From Phragmites australis (Eukaryota > Streptophyta > Magnoliopsida > Poales > Poaceae), in NCBI RefSeq assembly GCF_958298935.1, contig NC_084929.1:33855501-33919500 (forward strand): DNA of 64,000 nt. Reading direction: 5' to 3'. The notes below the pieces were generated by a model. The model searched no databases. It was not told the DNA's origin and saw nothing but the letters and a program-made list of their open reading frames with translations. The translations under genes and the position numbers were made by a program. Numbering within the stretch: position 1 is the first letter of the stretch; the number at the start of each line of letters is the position of its first letter. Below are positions 53,890 through 64,000 of the stretch, piece by piece.

Positions 53890-54025
53890 TACTCCATCCG
53901 ATCAAAAATACATGATGTTTTTAACTTTTTGTGATCTTTGACGAGCAACTCTAATCATTGTTTCTACCAGAATATAGTTATAATATCTAATGAAAATATA
54001 ATATTATGAAAGTTTTGGGTCCTTT
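53890..54025. mobile_element. Stowaway-like MITE fragment
   Basis: TACTCCATCCGATCAAAAAT at the left matches the Stowaway end consensus (TA target plus CTCCNTCCG...AAAATA). The opposite end is not evident. Confidence 0.5.
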
Positions 54026-54364
54026 TAAACTTGTTGTTTTGTTGCTTAGCCACCATCTGTGGTAGACTGAGGACGTGCCTTTTGTTCAAACTCTTTTTTT
54101 CTTCTTAATGAATGGTAGAACTCATGCCCTTGTTTAAAAAAGAACGCCAACATTGTGATGAAACATTCTTCGGTTCGGTTAGACATTTGTATGCGTAATT
54201 TTTTGACATTTAATTATGAGCAGCAAAAGGAAGAGGATTTTGTCACGAGGTCCCCCATCTTGCCGTTCATGATCCCACTGTTTCTTCACTATTGGAGGGT
54301 GCACCTCCCATCTTTGCTTGCTGCACCTTCAACGACTCCACTTCTGTCAGCCCCCTTCCTCACT

Positions 54365-55064
54365 TAGGGGTGGCAACGGATCGAGTCGAGATCGGGTGGA
54401 GTAAGAATGCACCCGATCCAAAACCTAAAGTATCAAATCCGACCAGACCCTGAAATAAATACCGGGTGTAAAACCACCCCGACCCGAGTGAGGACCTGAG
54501 ACCCGATAGGGGACCTGAAATCCGACATCTCATCTTCTTCCTTTGTCTGTGCTGGTGTGCGTCCTCCTTGTTAGTGGTGGTGGTTTAGGAAGCCAGAGGG
54601 TCCAAATTTGTCCCTCCTCATCTCAGGCCTCTCTAAATTGGGCCCTCCTTGGTCATCCCTAGCGACGGCGTACGTCCATACCACCCTTGAGCTTGCCATC
54701 CGTTGAGGCACCGATGACTAGGTCACCAGGGGGAGGGGAGGGGAGGAGGGGGTGGAGGGTTGTGACCGATGGCTGGGGGGAGGGGGATGGGCGACGTGAT
54801 GTTTAGTGCTAGCCCTAGTTGCCGACCCTTGGTTTTGGACAAGGAGTCAAGGGACAGTGGGGATTAATGGACAAAATTGTTAATACGCCTCGAGATTTCA
54901 AGGCCCGTGGGTACCCACGGGTGAAAATTACGACCCGGATCCAAACCTGACTAAATTGGAGCCCAACCCGATGACCTCGTAGGGCGATTTCTACACCCGA
55001 ATCCACCTCCGTCAGGTCTGAAACCCGCCGGGCCTTGACCCAACCTAGCCCACTGCCATCCTCA
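54365..55064. mobile_element. hAT-like non-autonomous element, 700 bp
   Basis: The left end is TAGGGGTGGCAACGGATCGA. The right end read inward is TGAGGATGGCAGTGGGCTAG. They are flanked by TCCTCACT (54357-54364) and TCCTCACA (55065-55072), an 8-bp duplication with one mismatch. Subterminal ACCCGA/GGGTC motifs are repeated in both orientations. No transposase frame. Confidence 0.65.
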
Positions 55065-55366
55065 TCCTCACAATTGGTGCGTGCAACCACTGGCTTTGTG
55101 TGAATTTATTGTAGAACTAGTTAAGTGTCCATACTTTGTAACGGGAACACAAATATTTGATATTTATGTCAACGGATCTATATGTGCTATTTATGTCAAC
55201 GGATATATGAAAGTCTTTGACTCAATTCTTATAAGTTGTATATGCTCCGCATAACTTTGATTGAAGGTTTTTGACACAAACTTTGCTATGGAGCAGTTTC
55301 AATGATAGTCCCAATATTACCTTCTTCCCTACAAAGAGCTTCACAGATAAGACATGGCAAACCATG

Positions 55367-55620
55367 TCAGGATAGAACAAATATTATAATAGGCAGTCTT
55401 GATAGAATATGAGAATATAAAAAACATGGAAGTTCTAGCCTCTTGAATAGCCCTGCTGACCCTTTGAACAGCTTCTCTTGGCCTGACTTTTGCACATGAA
55501 TCACATTCACATTACCATCATCTTCTTGCTGTTCACCCTCTGAATGGTTTAAATCCACTTCTCAAGCGCTGATCTTCTGCCCTTTTTTCCCCTTCCCTTT
55601 GACTTTTGCAGTCATTATGT
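55367..55620 (-). pseudogene. Possible degraded gene fragment
   Basis: The minus-strand frame reads AKVKGKGKKGQKISA, a stop, then EVDLNHSEGEQQEDDGNVNV and KSGQEKLFKGSAGLFKRLEL, which looks like real but unrecognised protein sequence interrupted by a TGA. Upstream on the same strand a KKKKVQRKYCPKFVYGV-like frame (55656-55916) may belong to the same relic. Confidence 0.25.
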
Positions 55621-55952
55621 TAAAGAATTTATTTCGCACATAAGCTGGTACATCATCACATGGAGTAACATATCTGGGAATATATTCCAGCAGGATGATT
55701 CTTCAATCTAGTCACACCATACACAAATTTAGGGCAATACTTGCGCTGAACCTTCTTTTTCTTTTCCCCTCCATCCTTTTTCTTGTTCCCGCTGTTCTCT
55801 TCTCTTTGTACAGTTTTTTCTCCTCGTTTTTGTTCTTTATATATTTTAATAATAAAGTAACACGGTACCCTATTGTACAGCCAAAAAAAAAAAACCTTGC
55901 ATTGAACCTTGCTCAAGTTGTTGGTTGGATCTTTCAGTTTAGCTAGAATAAT

Positions 55953-56206
55953 ATTATCTTCGTTCTCTTTTACTTATCATTTAGGATACTGATACGACCT
56001 CCAACAAACACATTTACTATTATTTTTGATAACTAACTATTAGTATAAGTTGATAAATTAGATGATGTCAAAATATTTTTATAACAAATTCACTACTACT
56101 ATTTTTATGTGCTAAATCCTAATATTTTTATGTATATTAGTGATCAAAATTTATAAAGTTTGACTGTACATATTCTATGACGATATATATTTAAGAACGG
56201 GGGTAG
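55953..56206. mobile_element. Stowaway-like MITE
   Basis: The left end TATCTTCGTTCTCTTTTACT and the right end ATATATTTAAGAACGGGGGT plus AG are inverted relatives (TA, then C-rich, CGTTCT). The AT-rich interior of about 250 bp has no coding capacity, as usual for Tc1/mariner-type Stowaway elements. Confidence 0.55.
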
Positions 56207-56823
56207 CAGAATGTAATGCAGAGCTGGACATTGATTAAAGATAAAAAAAGACTCAATATTTCAAGAATTAAAAGCCGATATTCAAGAAGAAACGACTTCA
56301 GAAATCATATGAAGATAGATATACTAGAGCAAAAAGGGAATATTAAAGCACCCATTTCATGCCTAAAACATGACAGATTGGCTTACTTGGCAGTTGGCAC
56401 GAAAGGGAATCATACCGGGGAGGAGGAACAAAGAAGCAGCAGCATGCAGTAGTAAACAGCTCAGTTTTGAGAGCACATGTAACATACTTCCAAACTTTTA
56501 AAGCTTTGACTAAGAATAGCTTTAAAATATTTAGTTTAAAAACTTTAAAATTATATATGTAATTTGTTTTGAAAAATACTTTCATAATATCATAAATTTA
56601 ATATATTTTATAAATATATTCTAATAAAAAATAGTAGTTAAAACTATACATTGGAGACTATATGTTATCTAAAATAACATGTATTTATGACTAAAGTGAG
56701 TATGACGGCTAGAGCTTCTAGCTGCACTTCTCCCTCATATATTTCTCCTTCATATATGTGGCAATTAGGTTGGACTCTATTTAATCAAAATAGCTAAAAA
56801 ACCTAACCCAAACACAAGTTGAC

Positions 56824-56920
56824 ATATATCACTGTAATCGGCGATATGACGATATATCACTGTAATCGGCGATATATCAGCGTTACGACGATATATCACT
56901 GTAATCGGTGATATATCGGC
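56824..56920. repeat. ATATATCACTGTAATCGG repeat, three copies
   Basis: ATATATCACTGTAATCGG starts at 56824, 56852 and 56891, with GCGATAT(A)/GACGATA spacers. GATATATC itself is palindromic. Related ATCGGATATATC strings occur at 42.86-43.0 kb. Confidence 0.8.
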
Positions 56921-59251
56921 TAAAAACATGAATTGCGATGTTCTTGTATTATTTTGGCACCGGCCACTATTTTGACCCTTATGTTAAAGAATGAACCTAC
57001 AGAAATCTCTGCTTCATCCGGTACGGAAAACCTTCTGCAGCCACGAATGACCCATAATCTGTGCCTTCTTCCAATAAAACATGCTCCTGGATTCATAAAA
57101 GTACAATCCTCTAAGAGATGAACAATTTTGTGGATCCTATAATAGAGGAGGGTCCATAGATTTGTCAAAATACTCCTGGAACTTGGAAGAAACATACAAC
57201 CTCTTAATGTCTTAGTCAGCTCGGTGGTCAAAATCAATAACGAAAGAAAAAAGATCACATTAAACATGCAATCTGTGCACTCACTGTTATGTTAGAGCTT
57301 CTACTACAAAGATACTTCAGAACTTGCTCAGCCATTGTTTCGGACCATGTCAGGCTCATGCCTATACTGCCTGCAGTTGTCTAACATGCCACAATTTCTA
57401 AGAGCTACCCCTATGTAGTTTACTTCTTAACTAAAGAAAAACGAACTAATAAGCTTTCCAAAACTTGTATCACACGAATAAATTGTGCATCATTGAAACA
57501 AAATGTGTTTTAGCCGTCGATAGATTTTTTTTGCAGTTATGCAAAATTTCTATCACCATGTAAAATTGGGCTACATCTTAAAAGAAAAGAATCTGCTTAC
57601 CTCTAACCATAACCAGAACTTTATTACACTGACAAAAATAGAGGAATGAAGCCAAAAACTTGAATAATTCTATTTCAAAGTCTAGGAGGTCCAAAAGTTT
57701 TCCTCGATGCCGAAAAGTACAAAATGCTCTGGAGAATCAGCGAAGGTGCACACACTATAAACTTCGAGTCCTTGAGAAAGAAATCCTCAAGAACCTGCAA
57801 AGACAGCAAGTGCAGAGGAAAGGAATGCTTTGTTGAACAGAAAATGCAGCTTCAGATTTGCATTAGATGGCAATTGATACAAGCATATAGGAGGGCGAAT
57901 CACTAATAACCTTATTAGCACTAAATACCCCACAACCCAGTTGCACAACTGCACCCAGCAGTCACCAGACGAGGCTGATGCTACCATTGTGATGAAGAAG
58001 GAAGTGTTTCAGACTTTCAGTGACCTTGGTCCTCATAGAATATGAGGTCAACAACTCGACGATTGCCGCCATGTGGCCGGGTTCGGCAACAGTTTGGCCC
58101 AATGCCCCAATCGACTAACAAGAGAAGAACGCGTGAGTTGGATCAAAAGAAAATTAATTAGGGAAAGTGTAATTGGGGGTTACAGGTACCAGCCATGGCT
58201 GTAGGCTGCGGCGTTGCACTTAGTTGCTGTCAAGTGAACTGGTCGAAGCTGCAGATTGTAGTGCCATGATCGTCGGCGGATATTGTGCACACCTTGTAAT
58301 CAATTTGCAAAGAATCAGAGGTGAAAGGCGAGAGCTAGGAGACCAACATTAGCACCAGCCGCCCCATCCCCCATGCGCTACACCACCCGCACCACCATCG
58401 CGCCACCTTCATCGCTACCTCCGCGCTGCCGCCTATGCCCAAACCCCTCCAACACTAAGGATCCGAACTCCTTGTTGCTCTCCCGTCGGGAGCCCGTCCA
58501 AGAATTGGGCAACGCACGTTGTGCTTGGAGCTGGTGACGGCAAGGCCGTCGCCAACTTCGGGCTCGCATGCAGCTAGCGAGGTCGTCACCTCATTGCCTT
58601 CTTCCAGAAGCGCCATGTGCTTGGCGTTGGGCGTGCGCGGCGGTGCCGTCGCACCTCGGTGACGAGGACCCTCGGCCCTTGCCTTTGTTTTGGAGCCGCG
58701 CGGTGGGCGGCGGTACCTCCGGCTCTTCTTGGAGTCTACTGTGGACGCGCTCCGAATTCCGATCACCCGTACGTCCCGTGCTGAAGCGTTGGGCATCGGA
58801 TGGTCTGCTACGTGCAGAGGAAGAAGGAAGCTGCGGGCAGAGAGATCTTTGGAAGGATTGGGATAGAGTTTGTTGGAGGGAAAATGCGAGAAGGTTGTTG
58901 CATGGCGAGCGTGGAGTGGACGCAGCGGAGGACCAGGCGCGGAACCGAGGAGGCAGGGCGAACGGATTCAGGAACGGGTGTGGAAACGACGTCGCGTGAT
59001 TTTCAGTTTAGTCCAGTTTTGTGCAAAAAAGTATGTATGCGTCTTCTTTTGCAGGGTCCATGTTTATAAATACGGTAAAGCTAGCATCCGGATATCCGAT
59101 ATATTAGACGTTACAACTGCCCGTCGCAATATCGAAGACTAACGTCTGCAACATTTGAAATCAACGTTCACCATATAAAAAAATGCACCAAAAAAGCACA
59201 CAGATGCGGACCTAAAAAAATTATTCATTTGAGTTAATTCATATATTCCGA

Positions 59252-59650
59252 GATGCAACATTAAAAAATAACTTTTGCAAAAAATACCATAACGTCTGAA
59301 ACATTCAATTTGAATGTCTAAAACATTAGATATGCGAAAATATAGGAATTAACTCAAATAGATAATTTTTTCAGATCCAGATCTGTACATAAGAGATTTC
59401 AGGATGCAACATTCTCTAAAAACTTCTGCAAAAAAAAAAATTCATAACATCTGAAACATTAAATTTGAACGTCTAAAACATTGAAGATATATAGGAACTA
59501 ACTCGAATGGATAATTTTTTTTTTGTCTGAATCTGTACACAAGAGATACCCAGCATGCAACATACGGAAATAACTACGGCAACAAATTTTTATAACATCT
59601 GAAACATTAAATTTAAACATCTAAAATATTGGAGATGCGAAAATATTTTT
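59252..59650. repeat. Tandem repeat of about 150 bp, nearly three copies
   Basis: Each copy has ATGCAACAT, an A-rich run, ATAAC(A/G)TCTGAAACATT(A/C)AA, GTCTAAAACATT and GAATGGATAATTTTTT-like blocks in order. Copies begin near 59252, 59402 and 59552. The third is shortened at about 59650. Confidence 0.75.
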
Positions 59651-60985
59651 AGACCGACCTAATAATACTGTGGACTGAGCAGACCATTCGTTCGATACAT
59701 CGAACGTGTGAAGGAGAGCATTTCCGTTATAAATACGCAACTTAAAGTTTGTATGGTATACGTCTTGAAACTTCAAGTGCAAAAAAGTATGGAACTCAGT
59801 TCTCAAAGATATCAAAACTTTGATCAAACAACCTCCAAATCCAGCCAAATTTTATGGGATGACTTCACATGAACTAAGGATGATCAAATCACACAAAGTA
59901 ATTAACCACAACACTCACCTAAATCAAGATGAAGTTTAAAAAAATGACAAGTTTTCTTTTCTCGCATGAATCTTCATCAAACTTGCAAATCCTTCAACAA
60001 GATTAAAACCTTTTCACACTGGGATGGATGGATCTAAGTATTGCGGCAAGCTTGAAACACTAAATGGAAATCAGAAGCATTGATCAAGACCCAAGAGGAG
60101 GAGGTGCAAAAACATAAAAGGTGACTCAAGAAACAACAAGAAGAAAACAAGAACGCATGTGATCACAAGGACCACGTACGTAATCGAGAACCAAGTTTGT
60201 TTGGATAGTTAGTGAATGTGATTGTACCTTCTACCCACCAGGATCAAATCTTAAGTTTGCTCTTTGTGTGTCTCATCAAGGTAGAATTTTCTTTCAGTAG
60301 TAGACGAGATACTCGTCGATAGCAAGACACCTAGGATGACTTCGTTAATCTCCAAGCTCTATATCTTCAGTCTTCAGAAGATGCAGTGTGAGTGCGTGCG
60401 TATATGTGGTGGCGGTGATGTGTGTGAGTACGTTTACGAGTTATATTGGTGATTTTTTTTAAAGGACCACATAATCAATCTGTTCATACATCAAATATCT
60501 CACATCCAGTTAAATTCTTATCTATGATTACAACATGCTCTCCCCAGCGCCCTATAATGCTCTCTAAAAATGGCTAATGGAAGGCTCAAAGCCTCTATCT
60601 ACCCTTCCAAACAACTAATTAACCATTCATTAATCTCATACATTGGACCGCTTATATCTTAAGACCTTCAAAACTCGATCTGATTGCTCTTTCGTGGCCA
60701 TTACACCTTCCCTTCATGAAGCCCGAAATCCTCTTGTGATTTTGGCTTCGCTCTGCATTCCTGGTATTGGACGATTCTATCAAAATGTACTTTCTTTTGA
60801 TTGAAAGCACCTCACTGCCTTGATATGTGAATTCGTTGCTTGCTGATCAGCTATCTAACCGAGTCTCTTCCTCTTTCGAACTCCAATAAATTGGTTTAGA
60901 CACATGTGCTGATGTGCACCTCCCTGCTTGGCCCATCTTGTCCCTCCATGGACTTGGCCTTCACCATGCACACTCTCATTCATTC

Positions 60986-61089
<104 letters not shown>

Positions 61090-62488
61090 AATTATTAAAC
61101 CCTTGAATGATTAGACTTCACACGAAGTCCATAACTGTTCCAGACCTCAGTCGTTGGCCGTCATTGCTTTCAAGTACGTAATACACATCATGGACAAAGA
61201 AAACATTTAAGAACATAAGAACCATGCAACATATCGGCTAGTCAAAACACAAAATTCCTAACATGGATGCGTCAGTCCCATGTACTCTTCTCCTTACAGA
61301 CGGTGTCAGCTGTCAACGATTGTTAAATCGTCGATCTAATGAATTTGTTAAAAAATAAGAGATGCTTTGAGTAAATGAGTCATAAGAGAAATACACATGA
61401 ATTTTTAAACAGATTTGGATCTCTTTGAGGATAATAACTCTATATCATGTTTATCTTGTATCGATCTGATCCTGTTACAAGGAAGGGTGACTAGCTTAGA
61501 TGGATCTAAACCTAGTTGGTAACTTCTTCCTTACCTTCTATTAACTTGTATGGGCTTGTAGAACTCGTATTGTTTGTGATGACTCATTCTTGCTTCCCCG
61601 TAGGGTCCTTTGATTCTGTATATATATGAAAGGTATCATGTTTTTTTGGACTTTTCCTTTATATTCTTGAAGATAGAACTTCTTGATCACGGAATGTCTA
61701 CACTTACAAGTAGTTTATTTTTTTTCTAGGATTCTTTTCTCAAAAATAAAAATATGTTTCGAAGATTATAGGACACTATGAGATACCTAGATATGATAAC
61801 TATCTATTATTCATCGTCACCATGATTGCTTAGACTTGAACTACTTCCATGGCGTTAAAATACGAAACGAACCTAATGACCAGACCATCTAGCTAGTCTA
61901 GTGCCTGGACTGCTGAATAAAAAGGTTTTCACAATATTTTCAGTGTAACTCTGAATCGAACATTGTGTTATGAGGTTTTTGCTTGTAATATAGTAGTGTA
62001 CTACAAAATGTGTTTTAGCCTATGGCCTGGGTTTGGGACTTTGGGTCCCTTGGTTCAGCACGACAAAGTGTGTAAAACTATTTCAAAATCCTTTGTGCAT
62101 ATATTGCATAAATTTTATAAAAATAGTCTAACATACAGAAAATCAAAAAGGGAGACTCTATCTAGTGAAGCACCTCTTAAACATCTCTGAAAACCGGACA
62201 ATGGTTTCTGAAACTTAGTCCAACGATTTTTGAAAACCTGGCAAGAACTTTTGAAACCTGTCAACAATTCCTAAAACCTAATTCAAAGCTTTAAAAAAAC
62301 TCGCAGCAATATTTTGGTGAACATTCATTAGTTAGCAATCTCCATAAAAAATACTTTATTTTATGTTTTGGGTCTTGGGGCCAGCATTGTCGGCCGAGGT
62401 CGACATTGGCCTAAGAATTCTAGCCCAGGCTTTTTCCATCCCCAGTCATAAGCGGACCCCGATTCTCTGCGGAGAATGCAATGCATTT

Positions 62489-62685
62489 ACTGTAGCAGAT
62501 GGGACAGTAAATACGAGTCGATGAACAGTGATTTGCAGCGGTACTGTAGATAAAGTACTGTAGCAACAATATTCCGTTATACTGTAGCGACGGTCTCTAC
62601 TGTTTACCAGCTACTGTAGCATCTGATCTGATCCGTTTGATCTGACGGTTGAGAAAGGTCGTGATACATTTTATTGTAGCCCTCT
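62489..62685 (+). repeat. Cluster of TACTGTAGC motifs
   Basis: TACTGTAG or a one-base variant occurs at about 62489, 62539, 62556, 62580, 62613 and 62672, all on the same strand. Another lone copy is at 35662 (TTACTGTAGCGGATGGG versus TTACTGTAGCAGATGGG). This looks like part of a dispersed grass repeat. Confidence 0.65.
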
Positions 62686-63247
62686 GCAGTTGCAATGCCG
62701 ACCGGTCATAAGCAGGTCTAGTGAACAGCATCGTGAATGAGTTATCAATTCATCACAGACACTATTACGAGAGCTGCCAGGCCAACAGATATGTTCAAAT
62801 GTCAGGTTCTTTCAATGGACAGATATGTTCAAGCGATTCGGTTGTACACTAGTACCAATTTCTTTCAGTGCCTTGAATGACATCTGAACAGTCGTCAGAT
62901 TATCTCGCAAGAACGAGCATCGCGTTTCACTCATGGACCTGCACCTGGCACGAGCCGGCGAGGACAGGCAACTCATGCCTCGTGAACTCGTTCCCGGATC
63001 GTGATCACTTAGCAACCATCTCGGTCCATGAGTTTTGGAACCAACGAATCAAGCACGGATTCACGAATGAACGTACTTAGAATCGAAGTCCAAAAGAAAG
63101 TTCGATCACATGTGTTCATGGATAGTAGCTAGGACACACTGACGTGTCAAAGACATGCCATGATGCCAAGGATCAAGAACGCGACACGGCGGCGGCGGGC
63201 ATGCCAAGATCACCGAGGAACGCATCCTGGACCTGGACACGTTCCCC

Positions 63248-64000
63248 CTAACCGAAGAGCAGCCCGACATGCGGGGTGAGGTCCTTGTGCGCATCCTTGA
63301 TGGTGCCCTCGGCGACGCCGGTGGCCATGGACACGTCTCGGACGGTCTTGCTGGAGCCGGCGCGCTGCACGACCATGTAGATGATGGCGGCCGCGATGGA
63401 CTCGGGGTTGCGGCGCACGTCGAGGCTGTGCTCCAGCCTCCGCGACGCCTCCTGCGCGACGCGCATCTCCTGGTTGCCCATCCCGAGCAGAGAGCAGAAG
63501 CGGCGCAGGTAGTCCGCGGCGCGCACGACGCCGATGTCCATCACCTTCCCGGCCTCCTCCCCGAGGACCTTCTTGATGGTCATGGTCATCCTGCCGATCT
63601 CCTTCTTGGCGGCCGCGCCGGCGCGCGTCGCCGAGGCCAACTCCTTGTACGTCCGCGGCTTGCCCTCGTTGCGGCACGCGACGTAGAGGCAGGCCGCGTA
63701 GAACACGTCCCGCTTCTTGCCCCTCGGGCACGCCTTGGCCTCGTCCAGCGTCTTGTACACCTCCTTGGCGCGGTCCCTGATGGTGGCCACGAGGCCGAGC
63801 CGGTCGGCCATGTCGGCGATGGCGTGGAACGCCTCCACCAGCGTCCGCTCGGTGTCCGGCCCGCCGACGTTCCGCATCCTCGGCAGCGCGGCGCCATCGC
63901 CCTGCTGCTTGAGCGGGCCGGAGAACACGATGCGGGTGACGAGCGGGGCGTTGGATAAGAAGGGGTCGTTGGGCCCGCCGACGCGGCTAGGGTCACGGTC
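63248..64000 (-). CDS. TFIIB-like general transcription factor, 5' end outside the window
   Basis: About 250 codons are open from the window edge (DRDPSRVGGPND...) to a stop at 63248. DPSRVGGP is the conserved reader/linker segment of TFIIB, which binds Pol II near the active site. Two cyclin folds follow: ADMADRLGLVATIRDRAKEV and YAACLYVACRNEGKPRTYKE in the first, VRAADYLRRFCSLLGMGNQE and AAAIIYMVVQ...VSMATGVAEGTIK in the second. The N-terminal zinc ribbon must lie beyond 64000. The C-terminus (DLTPHVGLLFG) ends some 20 residues earlier than canonical plant TFIIB, and the GC-rich single-exon structure suggests a retrocopy-like or lineage-specific TFIIB paralogue rather than the main TFIIB gene. 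Confidence 0.9.
   Translation of the reverse strand, partial: DRDPSRVGGPNDPFLSNAPLVTRIVFSGPLKQQGDGAALPRMRNVGGPDTERTLVEAFHAIADMADRLGLVATIRDRAKEVYKTLDEAKACPRGKKRDVFYAACLYVACRNEGKPRTYKELASATRAGAAAKKEIGRMTMTIKKVLGEEAGKVMDIGVVRAADYLRRFCSLLGMGNQEMRVAQEASRRLEHSLDVRRNPESIAAAIIYMVVQRAGSSKTVRDVSMATGVAEGTIKDAHKDLTPHVGLLFG

Noticed and set aside
58455..58999. Frames of 113 and 143 aa on opposite strands
   Set aside because: Mutually overlapping, Arg/Pro/Ala-rich and without domains. I could not support a gene.

Overview
This is nuclear DNA from a flowering plant, almost certainly a grass. Genes carry many short introns with GT/GC...AG borders. Coding exons are GC-rich (MYB, kinase, TFIIB-like) and set in AT-rich spacers. 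The spacers hold MITEs, hAT fragments, LINE and LTR remnants. Nothing bacterial, organellar or viral is visible, and I cannot name the species. The window contains seven recognisable gene loci plus several broken gene copies, and no tRNA, rRNA or CRISPR array that I could find.

Layout, left to right. 1-4.8 kb is a repeat-bearing spacer ending in a (TC)17 tract. 4.78-5.91 kb (+) is a three-exon R2R3-MYB gene of the MYB86/MYB61 type whose first intron has a GC donor. 8.7-16.8 kb (-) is a DnaJ/DnaJ-X gene. It lacks helix II of its J domain, is short at the C-terminus, and has an intact 5.28 kb Ty1/copia retrotransposon (11290-16569) inside intron 2 in the same orientation. 20.2-24.9 kb (+) is a 14-exon SEC14-like phosphatidylinositol-transfer gene of the SFH class with a GC-AG intron. 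24.9-29.2 kb is spacer with a Tourist-like MITE, a hairpin and an AT-rich repeat. 29.18-30.61 kb (-) is an intronless MAPKKK (MEKK-like) kinase, followed upstream by an 888-bp hAT-like element carrying a fragment of PWP2 and by a truncated second copy of the kinase N-terminus at 33.2 kb.

33.4-41 kb is spacer with duplications, a LINE 3' end, and an LTR-like segment containing a 13-copy minisatellite that changes period from 33 to about 42 bp. 41.0 kb may be the first exon of an unrecognised gene. 43.36-44.12 kb is a long inverted repeat. 44.8-48.2 kb (-) is a complete seven-exon PDCD5 gene whose first coding exon is only the ATG. 48.9-49.5 kb (+) is a single-exon, tail-anchored coiled-coil protein. 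51.8-55.1 kb holds two more hAT-like elements flanking a TFIIB-like pseudogene with one in-frame TAG (52.6-53.5 kb, -). 55-63.2 kb is gene-poor with tandem repeats and a 99-bp (TA)n tract. The right edge (63.25-64.0 kb, -) is the C-terminal part of an open TFIIB-like gene that runs off the window.

The loci look like independent housekeeping and regulatory genes rather than a pathway cluster: transcription (MYB, two TFIIB-like), chaperone, lipid transfer, MAPK signalling, a PDCD5 nuclear protein and an organelle-membrane coiled-coil protein. The main theme is remodelling by transposons and local duplication. I found no convincing undescribed multi-gene system. The most notable items are the copia element whose gag-pol stop codon lies in its own 3' LTR after a 16-base G tract, and the hAT-like element that has captured part of PWP2.
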